Shown here piece after piece: positions 8,131-15,268 of a stretch of 38,735 nt of DNA; position 1 is the first letter of the stretch; every line of letters begins with the position of its first letter. The stretch is from Bacteroidales bacterium (GTDB lineage Bacteria > Bacteroidota > Bacteroidia > Bacteroidales > UBA4181). The DNA lies in the NCBI GenBank assembly GCA_017523725.1, contig JAFWVY010000004.1:1-38735 (forward strand), given 5' to 3'. Below the pieces are notes generated by a model. That model saw only the letters and a list, made by a program, of their open reading frames with translations. It did no database searches and had not been told where the DNA came from. Position numbers and translations under genes: made by a program.

Positions 8131-9528
8131 ATGAGATTACTCCGTTTCATCATCCTGCTGTGTTTCGCCTGCGGCTGGCGGGTTGCGGCGGCACCACTCT
8201 CCTTCGACGCCACCGCGGGAGAACGGCGCACCATGACCGCACCGGATGGCAGGACGGTACCATACACAGCCTACGAAAACATATTCTACATTACTGAGGT
8301 AGAGGATAGTACCTATCAAACCATAAACATCTTCATCCCCGACGGAGCCGATGGAAACACACCCATCTTCCTCAAGACGAACGTCGGCGGCTACATGGCA
8401 TCGGCCGCCTCGCAGGTCCGGTCTGGCGATGTGACGGGCCGGGCGCTGGCCGAAGGGTATGTGGTGGCCATCCCGGGATGCCGCGGACGCAATGCAGTGG
8501 TAACAGGCCCCGACGGCCGCCGGCGGTACACCGGCAAGGCGCCGGCCGCCATCCTCGACCTCAAGGCCGCTGTCCGCTATCTCCGGGCGAACGACAGCCG
8601 CATGCCGGGCAATGCGGAACGTATCGTCACCGACGGCACCTCGGCGGGAGGTGCGCTCTCCGCCCTGCTGGGCGCCACGGGCAATCACCCGGACTACGTG
8701 CCGATGCTGCGGGCCATGGGCGCCGCCGATGCGCGGGACGACATCTTCGCCGCAGTCTGCTTCTGCCCCATCACCGACCTCGAACACGCCGACATGTCGT
8801 ACGAATGGCTGTTCAGCAGCGCCAATGCGCAGCGTCGTCTGAGCGCCGCCCAGACGGCTGTGTCGGAACAACTCACCAGAGACTTCTCGGCCTACCTGCA
8901 CGAGTTGCAGATCCGTGACGGCGACGGTGCCATCGTCACGGAATCGAACTACATCGACTTTATCGGCGATTTTATCCTGGCCTCGGCAAAACAGGCGGTA
9001 ACCGCCGGTGCGACACTGCCTGCCGATGCGGGTTTCACGGTGCAAGACGGCCGGGTGACGGCTTTCGATGTCATGCGCTATCTCGAATGGATGGCCGCTG
9101 CGGTCCGGCTGAAGACCCCGCCGGCTTTCGACGCGATGCAAGTGGCGGGCGGCAGGACCACCCCGGAGAACGACCTGTTCGGCGACTCCGACGGCACGCC
9201 GCGCCATTTCACCGACTTCGGGCTGCAGCAGACGTCGGGCGACCGCGACGCACATGTGCCGGCCGACATGATCGCCCGCGTGCGCATGATGAATCCCATG
9301 GGCTACATCGAAGACACGGCCGCCGACACCGCACCTCACTGGTACATCCGGCACGGATCCCGCGACGGCGACACGGCCTTTACAGTGCCCGCCAACCTGT
9401 ACGCTAAACTGCAGGCCAACCGCTACGACGTGAACTTCCGCATCGCCTGGGACCGGCCGCACAGCGGCGATTACGATCTGGATGAGCTGTTCGCCTGGCT
9501 CCGGCAGATTACGGCACAGGACCGATAA
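8131..9528 (+). CDS. Subtype B tannase-like alpha/beta-hydrolase (secreted esterase)
   Basis: A 465-residue protein with signal peptide (RFIILLCFACGWRVAA, about 1-21). The nucleophile elbow is GTSAGGALSALLG with Ser171, as in the bacterial subtype B tannases; the late Asp (RHGSRDGDTAF, Asp412 or 414) and His444 (RPHSGDYDL) supply the rest of a triad in the expected order. Motifs YTAYENIFYI and NVGGYMA also fit this family. Tannases of this type cleave galloyl or other hydroxycinnamoyl/phenolic esters, so action on plant phenolic esters is likely but the precise substrate is open. It is divergent from GH115, suggesting a shared plant-polymer role. Confidence 0.75.
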   Translation: MRLLRFIILLCFACGWRVAAAPLSFDATAGERRTMTAPDGRTVPYTAYENIFYITEVEDSTYQTINIFIPDGADGNTPIFLKTNVGGYMASAASQVRSGDVTGRALAEGYVVAIPGCRGRNAVVTGPDGRRRYTGKAPAAILDLKAAVRYLRANDSRMPGNAERIVTDGTSAGGALSALLGATGNHPDYVPMLRAMGAADARDDIFAAVCFCPITDLEHADMSYEWLFSSANAQRRLSAAQTAVSEQLTRDFSAYLHELQIRDGDGAIVTESNYIDFIGDFILASAKQAVTAGATLPADAGFTVQDGRVTAFDVMRYLEWMAAAVRLKTPPAFDAMQVAGGRTTPENDLFGDSDGTPRHFTDFGLQQTSGDRDAHVPADMIARVRMMNPMGYIEDTAADTAPHWYIRHGSRDGDTAFTVPANLYAKLQANRYDVNFRIAWDRPHSGDYDLDELFAWLRQITAQDR

Positions 9529-9583
9529 CTGCCCCATCTGAAAAAATTGGCTGAGACGTTCCGGCAGGCTTGCCCCGGCAAAG

Positions 9584-10879
9584 TCAGAACTTCAGCGCGG
9601 CCAGCTGCCGGGCCACATCCTCCCGTGTGAAGTCCATCGGGAAGACATGCGACGGCTGCAGCGAGTATAGCGTATGCTCCTGACGGAAACGTTTCTCGCC
9701 GCCGCCCGTGATATTCAGCATGACCACATCGTCCGGACGCACCCGGCCGTCGGCCACCGCCTGCTGCAGCGCAGCCACGTTCACGGCAGCCGCCGAATAG
9801 ATGTCGATGCCCTCCTCGGCCTCGAACAGCGCAGCGGCCGCAGCGGCTTCGGCATTGCTCACCGCCAGCACGTCGCCCTGCGTGTCCTGCAGCGCATCAA
9901 ACAGGCCGCCAGCCAACCCGTAGGGCGGCTTGCGGTTCGACAGCACCGGCGCACAGATTTCCGCCGCATCCTTGCGGGCCTGGTCTGCATCATAAGGCAG
10001 GAGCGCACGCGAACCGGCCTTCCAGGCATCATACATCGGCACAAACGGCTTGTTCTGCGAAACGAAGAGGCGGGCTTTGTGGCTGCCATAGCGCCCGTCG
10101 GCAATGAAACGCAGGTTGGCCTCCCACGCCGCGATGGCACCCGTGCCGCTGCCGACCGCCTGGAAATAAAAGTCGGGCGTGCGGCCGATGAACGTCGTAG
10201 CCGACATCATGGTGGTGCCCATACCGTCGCGTCGGGCGATGTTCTTGGCACCGCCTTCGGGCAGGAAACCCTCGATTGCGCAGGCCTCGTTCGACAAGCG
10301 AATGGCATCGAAATAATCGCTGCCCGTCTCCGTCGTAATGAGTTTTACGCAGTCGGAAAGCGGTTTTTCGAACCAGAGCGCACCGATGTTGTCCTGCGGT
10401 ACGCAGAGCAGCAGTGGAATACCGTTGTCCGAACAGACCTTGGCAAACGCCCGCGCCGTATTGCCGGCCGAGGCGACCACCAGCACCTGTCCGCTTTGCG
10501 ACGCGCCGAGCCGCGCACAGACCGAATACGCCTCCATCTCCTTGAACGAGCAGGTCGTCATACGGGCATTCCGCTCCGGCCACCAGCCGTTGAAAGTGAT
10601 GTAAAGCTGGCGCAGGCCGAGTTTCGCCGCCAGGCGTTCACTCTTGTAGGTCACCGGTTCGGACGGATGCTGCAACATACGCCGGATCGGCAGCCAGTCG
10701 GCATAACGGTAGAGCCCCGCATCCGGGTCCGTACCGACGGTGAGCTGTTTTTTCTCGTAAACCGGACGCACCATGCTCGGCACGTCGCACTGCGGGTCGT
10801 CGAGCGTCCAGCCTTCATCGGCGAAAAGCCGACCGGTCGCCACGGTACGCAAAGCGTATTTCGTAGGTGTAAATGTCAT
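9584..10879 (-). CDS. Cysteate synthase (PLP-dependent, threonine-synthase-like)
   Basis: A 431-residue fold-type II PLP enzyme. The PLP lysine is in TTCSFKEMEAYSV (Lys113), which differs from the SFKDRG of ordinary threonine synthase; SAGNTARAFAKVC, GSGTGAIAAWEANL and NITGGGEKR supply the phosphate-binding and substrate loops. The N-terminus LRTVATGRLFADEGWTLDD and overall sequence fit the cysteate synthase family, which makes L-cysteate from O-phosphoserine and sulfite. In Alistipes and relatives cysteate feeds sulfonolipid (capnine/sulfobacin) synthesis. The 29-base gap to metF suggests co-transcription. An ordinary threonine synthase is the main alternative; the family was judged from memory. 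Confidence 0.72.
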   Translation of the reverse strand: MTFTPTKYALRTVATGRLFADEGWTLDDPQCDVPSMVRPVYEKKQLTVGTDPDAGLYRYADWLPIRRMLQHPSEPVTYKSERLAAKLGLRQLYITFNGWWPERNARMTTCSFKEMEAYSVCARLGASQSGQVLVVASAGNTARAFAKVCSDNGIPLLLCVPQDNIGALWFEKPLSDCVKLITTETGSDYFDAIRLSNEACAIEGFLPEGGAKNIARRDGMGTTMMSATTFIGRTPDFYFQAVGSGTGAIAAWEANLRFIADGRYGSHKARLFVSQNKPFVPMYDAWKAGSRALLPYDADQARKDAAEICAPVLSNRKPPYGLAGGLFDALQDTQGDVLAVSNAEAAAAAALFEAEEGIDIYSAAAVNVAALQQAVADGRVRPDDVVMLNITGGGEKRFRQEHTLYSLQPSHVFPMDFTREDVARQLAALKF

Positions 10880-10908
10880 ATTCTGTAATTTAGAACGTTA
10901 AAAATGAA

Positions 10909-11862
10909 TCAATAGACAGCCTGCGCCACCCGTCGGACGCTGTCGGTGGCGAGGAAAGAATAGAAATGGATGCTGGGCACGCCATGGGCAATGAGGTCCT
11001 TCGCCTGCTGCGCGCACCATTCAACGCCCACCTCCTTGGCCTCGGCATCGGTCTTGCACTTTTTGAGTTCCTTGACCAGCGGATCCGGCATGTCCACATG
11101 GAACACGTTGGGCAGCACCGTAAGCTGGCTGCAGAGCACGATAGGCTTGATTCCGGGCACGATGGGTATCGTGATGCCGGCCGCCCGGCAACGCGCCACG
11201 AAATCGTAGTATTTGGCGTTGTCGAAGAACATCTGTGTCACAATGTACGAAGCCCCGGCATCGACCTTGAGCTTGAGGTTGCGCAGGTCTTCCTCCGGAT
11301 TGGGAGCCTCGAAATGCTTCTCCGGATAACCGGCCACGCCATAGCAGAAAGGCGTCTTGGCCAGTTCCATCCGCACGTCGTCCATAAAGTAGCCTTCGTT
11401 GAAACGGCGTACCTGCTCCTCCAGTTCTATGGCATGGGCATAGCCGCCCGGTTCGGGCGTATAACGCGCATCGTGCTTGGCTTTGTCTCCCCTGAGAATC
11501 AACAGATTGTTTATACCAAGAAAACTGAGTTCGATAAGCGCGTACTCGGTTTCGCTGCGGGTGAATCCGCTGCATATCAGATGCGGTACCGCCGGGATGC
11601 CGTATTTGTTCTGGATGGCCGCCGCAACCGCCACGGAACCCGGCCGGTTATGAACCTTGACACGGCGGTAGGTGCCGTCCGCCGCATCCTGGAAAACCAG
11701 CTCGCTGCGGTGCGAAGTGATATTGATGTAGAGCGGGTCGAATTCCCGCAGCTGGTCGATATTGCGGTACAGTTTCTCTATATGGCTGCCACGGAGCGGC
11801 GGCAGTACCTCGAACGAGAAACCCGTTTTTTGGCGTTGACTGAGAATTTCGGATATGGTCAT
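10909..11862 (-). CDS. metF: 5,10-methylenetetrahydrofolate reductase
   Basis: A 317-residue flavoprotein with the MetF landmarks: FSFEVLPPLRG near the start (substrate/flavin strand), PHLICSGFTRSETEYAL, NLLILRGDK and the later ITQMFFDN-like YIVTQMFFDNAKYYDF and PGIKPI. It reduces methylene-THF to methyl-THF for methionine synthesis, using FAD in the cytoplasm. It is followed after 29 bases by the cysteate synthase gene, linking one-carbon and sulfur/serine-derived metabolism on one transcript. Its 5' region is unusual: a terminator-like hairpin with a T run ends exactly at the ATG (see separate entries). Confidence 0.92.
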   Translation of the reverse strand: MTISEILSQRQKTGFSFEVLPPLRGSHIEKLYRNIDQLREFDPLYINITSHRSELVFQDAADGTYRRVKVHNRPGSVAVAAAIQNKYGIPAVPHLICSGFTRSETEYALIELSFLGINNLLILRGDKAKHDARYTPEPGGYAHAIELEEQVRRFNEGYFMDDVRMELAKTPFCYGVAGYPEKHFEAPNPEEDLRNLKLKVDAGASYIVTQMFFDNAKYYDFVARCRAAGITIPIVPGIKPIVLCSQLTVLPNVFHVDMPDPLVKELKKCKTDAEAKEVGVEWCAQQAKDLIAHGVPSIHFYSFLATDSVRRVAQAVY

Positions 11863-11890
11863 AAAAAAAGAGGATGAAAATTCATCCTCT
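11863..11890 (-). terminator. Terminator-like hairpin overlapping the metF transcription start
   Basis: On the minus strand a perfect 10-base inverted repeat, AGAGGATGAA and TTCATCCTCT (arms 11890-11881 and 11878-11869), is followed by T7 ending at the metF ATG. It can stop read-through from the upstream DUF3298 gene. The metF -7 box lies immediately upstream, so a transcript starting about 5 bases after that box would begin inside the first arm and lose most of the stem. Confidence 0.7.
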
Positions 11891-11891
11891 G

Positions 11892-11899
11892 CAAAGATA
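11892..11899 (-). promoter_or_regulatory. -7 box of the metF-cysteate synthase unit
   Basis: TATCTTTG on the minus strand, 29 bases before the metF ATG, directly next to the terminator-like inverted repeat. Confidence 0.65.
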
Positions 11900-11921
11900 T
11901 ATATTTTTCGTATGTACGATG

Positions 11922-12659
11922 CTATTTAAGGCGCATCACTTCCTTCAGGCTCCGCTGCGGAATGGCCACTTCTGCGGCGCCGCAGGCATAGGGGCCGAGG
12001 ATATAACGGTCGTACGACAGGATGACGTCGTTGCGCGTGAAATTAAGGCAGGACGCATCGCGGAGCGTCGGCCGGAGGTTGAAACACGCGGTGTCGCCGT
12101 CGAAACGGGCGTCGGCCAGTGCATCGACCGCGGCGCTGCCGGCCGGATTGAGCCAATCCTCATCAGACAACATAACCGCACGGGCCACGTCGTAGTTGAA
12201 CGCCTTGTACCAGGTGGTACCATGGGCCCCTCCCCGGTAATGATACAGTTCAAGCCGTACGCTGATGTAATCCGGGTCGGCCCTGAAAACCGTATCGGTG
12301 ACATAAAGCTGACACTGCCAGGCGGGACGCGGAATCGAGTCGGCCGCGTACTGCGCGAACAGGGTGTCAGCTTCGGCAGACAGGGAATCGGACACCTGCT
12401 GCAGATATTGCGCGACCACGAAATCGAACGTATCGAGCGAAGCACTCCAGCGGTCCTGTCCAAAAGGCGGCGTAATTCTGCTGCGGGCAACGAACTGGGT
12501 GAAATTATCCGTACGCATCGTCTCGACCTGACGCATATGCTCGAACTCGTCATCGGTGCACCCAAACAGCGTGACACAAAGGGCCAGCAGCGCTACCAAC
12601 AGGATGCGGCGGAAGTACTTGTGGCGAGATAAGTAAATTAATATCAGCGAGATAAGCAT
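11922..12659 (-). CDS. DUF3298 (RsiV-like) lipoprotein
   Basis: About 245 residues. A hydrophobic N-terminus ending LLALCVTLFGC gives a lipobox, so the mature protein is a lipoprotein with Cys near residue 34. The region LYVTDTVFRADPDYISVRLE, YHYRGGAHG and the Y/F-rich beta-strands are typical of DUF3298/DUF4163 domains found in RsiV-like proteins. The domain binds lysozyme in Bacillus RsiV, but the role in Bacteroidales is unknown. An in-frame ATG at 12701 would lengthen the N-terminus by 14 residues; the shorter form puts the lipobox at a more normal place. It is divergent from the chromate transporter genes. Confidence 0.7.
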   Translation of the reverse strand: MLISLILIYLSRHKYFRRILLVALLALCVTLFGCTDDEFEHMRQVETMRTDNFTQFVARSRITPPFGQDRWSASLDTFDFVVAQYLQQVSDSLSAEADTLFAQYAADSIPRPAWQCQLYVTDTVFRADPDYISVRLELYHYRGGAHGTTWYKAFNYDVARAVMLSDEDWLNPAGSAAVDALADARFDGDTACFNLRPTLRDASCLNFTRNDVILSYDRYILGPYACGAAEVAIPQRSLKEVMRLK

Positions 12660-12726
12660 ATTACGAATAATTTCAAGCGCCCGTCGTATAGCAAATTCCA
12701 TGCAAGAATTTATGACTCAAGTTTTT

Positions 12727-12755
12727 TTTGAGATTTTTTAACTTTTGTACTTTTG
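12727..12755 (+). promoter_or_regulatory. Promoter of the chromate transporter operon
   Basis: TTTG at 12727-12730, a 17-base spacer and TACTTTTG at 12748-12755 match the Bacteroidetes promoter. The ATG of the first gene follows 19 bases after the -7 box. Confidence 0.65.
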
Positions 12756-12774
12756 CACGGCAAAAAAACATGGC

Positions 12775-13302
12775 ATGATCGGGCAGTTATTCTATACATT
12801 CTTCAAGATCGGCGCTTTCACTTTCGGAAGCGGCTATGCCATGATTCCGCTCATCGAGCGCGAGATTGTCACCCGCCGGCAATGGTTCACCAAGCAGGAA
12901 TTCTGGGACCAGTTCACGATTGCCCAGAGTGCACCGGGGCCGTTCTCGCTCAACACGGCGGTCTTCGTAGGCTACCGGATGCGCGGTACGGCGGGCGCCG
13001 TGGCATCTGTGGCGGGACTGGTGCTGCCGCCGTTCATCATCATGTTCTGCCTTGCGGCCTATCTGGCCGGATACCGGGATCTCGACCGGGTGGAGGCCGC
13101 CTTCAAGGGCATCCGCCCCTGCGTCGTCGCGCTCATCGCGATGCCGTTCGTGCAATGGATTGTCAAGCTCCGCAAACCTCTGAAAATCGGCCTCGTCCTG
13201 CTGCTGACCGCCGTCCTGTACTTCACCGGATGCTCACCGGTGTGGTTCATCCTGGCCGCCATCCTGTTCGGTGCGGCCCATGAATATCACCGCAAGCCAT
13301 GA
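12775..13302 (+). CDS. Chromate transporter, short (half-size) subunit A
   Basis: A 175-residue membrane protein with the CHR-family N-terminal signature: FFKIGAFTFGSGYAMIPLIE, the APGPFSLNTAVFVGYR loop and four to five hydrophobic segments. Short CHR proteins are encoded as adjacent pairs that together equal one long ChrA carrier. ChrA carriers export chromate (or use sulfate-like oxyanions); the physiological substrate here is not shown. Its TGA overlaps the ATG of the next gene in the sequence ATGA, implying coupled translation. An earlier in-frame non-ATG start is possible but not needed. Confidence 0.85.
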   Translation: MIGQLFYTFFKIGAFTFGSGYAMIPLIEREIVTRRQWFTKQEFWDQFTIAQSAPGPFSLNTAVFVGYRMRGTAGAVASVAGLVLPPFIIMFCLAAYLAGYRDLDRVEAAFKGIRPCVVALIAMPFVQWIVKLRKPLKIGLVLLLTAVLYFTGCSPVWFILAAILFGAAHEYHRKP

Positions 13303-13820
13303 TCTACCTGCAGCTGTTTCTCTCCTATCTCAAGATAGGCTTCTTCGGATTCGGCGGCGGATACATCATGCTGTCGCTCATCCAGCACGAGATGGTCGTC
13401 AAGCACCAGTGGCTCACCGCCGCACAGCTGGCCGACATCATCGCCGTGTCGCAGATGACCCCCGGCCCCATCGCCATCAACTGCGCCACCTACGTGGGCT
13501 ATACGGTCACCGGCAACATCGTCGGCTCGGCGCTCGCCACCCTGTCGGTATGCCTGCCGCCGCTGAGCATCATGCTGCTGCTCACCCGGTGGTACCAGAA
13601 GGTCAAGGACAGCCCGTACACCCGGAGCATCCTCGACAGCCTGCACATCGTCATGGCGGCGATGATCGGGACGGCCATGCTGATGTTCCTGAACCACGAC
13701 ACATTCACCGACTGGAAAAGCATCGTGCTGTTCGTCGCCGCGATGGGAGCCCTCTACAAACGCGTCAGCCCCATCACGCTCATCGTTCTGGCGGCTGTGG
13801 CGGGGCTGCTGCTGTACTGA
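13299..13820 (+). CDS. Chromate transporter, short (half-size) subunit B
   Basis: A 173-residue partner of the preceding gene, with the same fold and motifs (YLKIGFFGFGGGYIMLSLIQ and MTPGPIAINCATYVGY). The FGGG and PGP motifs are the CHR hallmarks. The 4-base overlap with subunit A and the sequence relationship of the two halves support an antiparallel heterodimeric carrier in the inner membrane, as known for short CHR pairs. It ends in front of a short convergent gap shared with the TolC-like gene. Confidence 0.85.
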   Translation: MIYLQLFLSYLKIGFFGFGGGYIMLSLIQHEMVVKHQWLTAAQLADIIAVSQMTPGPIAINCATYVGYTVTGNIVGSALATLSVCLPPLSIMLLLTRWYQKVKDSPYTRSILDSLHIVMAAMIGTAMLMFLNHDTFTDWKSIVLFVAAMGALYKRVSPITLIVLAAVAGLLLY

Positions 13821-13830
13821 AAAAAATTTA

Positions 13831-13908
13831 AGCTGACCCGGAGTTTCGAGACAGACGGTCCGGGCCATTATAGCTGACCCAGCGCCTTGAGATAGACGGT
13901 CCGGGCCA
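13831..13908. repeat. Imperfect tandem duplication of the tolC-like 3' end
   Basis: Two copies about 36 bases long, 41 bases apart, begin agctgaccc (13831 and 13872) and end gacggtccgggcc. The copy at 13872 encodes the C-terminal ARTVYLKALGQL of the efflux channel and its mate lies beyond the stop codon, out of frame. The copies differ in the middle. Confidence 0.7.
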
Positions 13909-15268
13909 GGCCGAGCGCCGACTGCGCCGTGATATGGTCCGCCTCGGATTTCTGCCAAAGTGTCTGCGCCTCCAGCAGGTCTGTCATCATTTCCTCGCCG
14001 GCCGTGTACCGGTTCTGGCTGACCTTGAGGTTCTCCTCCGCCTGCTCCACGGCTTTACGCGTCAGTTCGACCTCCTGCAGGGCCTCCTCGTAGGCCTGCC
14101 CGGCCTTCATCATCTCGAGACTCATCTGCTGCGCCATGTCCTCCCGCTGCAACTCCGCCTTGCGGCGTTCGGCATCGGCCGCGCTGACTTTGTGACGGCC
14201 CTCGCCGGCGTGCACAATCGGGACACTGACGCGCAGCGCCGCCAGAAAATTCCCGCCGTCGAGCAGCTTGTCGCCGTTGAGCTTCATGCCGTTGCCGTAA
14301 CCATACATGGCCATCAGCCCGACCTGCGGACGAAGTTCCCCTTTCTCGAGATCGGCTTCGTAGGCCTTGAGATTCATCTGCTCCGAAAGCAGCGCATATT
14401 CCGTGCGCCGCGACACATCGTGCGCAGGATGATCCACCAGCGGCGCCGCCATGAACTCCGAAGACACCTCGATCTCATCGGTCAGCGGCAACCCGATGAT
14501 ATGGCACAGATTCATCGTGGCCAGCCGGACACCATTCGAAGCCCGCTGCTGCTGCAGCACCGCCTCGTTCTGCCGCACCTGCACCGAAAGCAGGTCCTTG
14601 CGCTGCACCATGCCGGCGTCCACGGCGTTCGACACCACGCGGGCGAGTTCGTCCAGCATGGCGTTGTACTGCTGCAGCGAGGTAAGCATCGCCCGCGCCT
14701 CGACGCACTGGTAATAGGCTTTGTCGCTCTGCAGAATCACCTCGTCGCGCTGCAGGGCCTCCGACAGCGCAGCCATCCGGACGCCCGTGGAGGCCATGCG
14801 GTAGGCCGTCTGCACCTTGCCGCCCATGTAAATCGGCTGCTGCAGCTGGAGTCCGCCGAAGAACAGCGTGTTCATCTTCAGCGAAAGCGAAATGTCAGGC
14901 ATATAGGCGTACGCGGCGAAGATGGGCGTGCCGTCGGGCGCCAGGCCGGTAATCTGCGGCTGGAGCTGCCCCGATGCGTCCGGCGCGAACGTCGGCAGAT
15001 AGCCGCCTTTGATGGTTTCGTCGGCATTGAGCGTACCGTACATCAACGCCGAAGAGAACGTCAGCGAAGGAAAGAACTTGGCCTTGTAGCCCTGCTGCGT
15101 CGCTTCGGCGGCTTCGGACTGCACCTGGGACATCTGCATGCCCAGATTGTACTGCAGCGCCCGCTGGCGGCAGTCTTCTATCGAGAGCGTATGCCGGGCG
15201 GCCTGAAGTGTCCCGCACGCCATGGCGAGCAGGACGGCCGTCCCTAGAATGCGACCCGTTGTTTTCAT
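13868..15268 (-). CDS. TolC-family outer-membrane efflux channel
   Basis: A 466-residue protein with signal peptide (ILGTAVLLAMACGTLQA, about 6-22) followed by LSIEDCRQRALQYNL, the classic first helix of the outer-membrane efflux protein (OEP) family. Two long helical, coiled-coil-rich regions and YTAGEEMMTDLLEAQTLWQ near the end match the second OEP repeat. It is the outer-membrane exit duct of the RND system encoded upstream; the ATG overlaps the pump stop codon in ATGA, so it is translated last in the operon. Confidence 0.88.
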   Translation of the reverse strand: MKTTGRILGTAVLLAMACGTLQAARHTLSIEDCRQRALQYNLGMQMSQVQSEAAEATQQGYKAKFFPSLTFSSALMYGTLNADETIKGGYLPTFAPDASGQLQPQITGLAPDGTPIFAAYAYMPDISLSLKMNTLFFGGLQLQQPIYMGGKVQTAYRMASTGVRMAALSEALQRDEVILQSDKAYYQCVEARAMLTSLQQYNAMLDELARVVSNAVDAGMVQRKDLLSVQVRQNEAVLQQQRASNGVRLATMNLCHIIGLPLTDEIEVSSEFMAAPLVDHPAHDVSRRTEYALLSEQMNLKAYEADLEKGELRPQVGLMAMYGYGNGMKLNGDKLLDGGNFLAALRVSVPIVHAGEGRHKVSAADAERRKAELQREDMAQQMSLEMMKAGQAYEEALQEVELTRKAVEQAEENLKVSQNRYTAGEEMMTDLLEAQTLWQKSEADHITAQSALGLARTVYLKALGQL

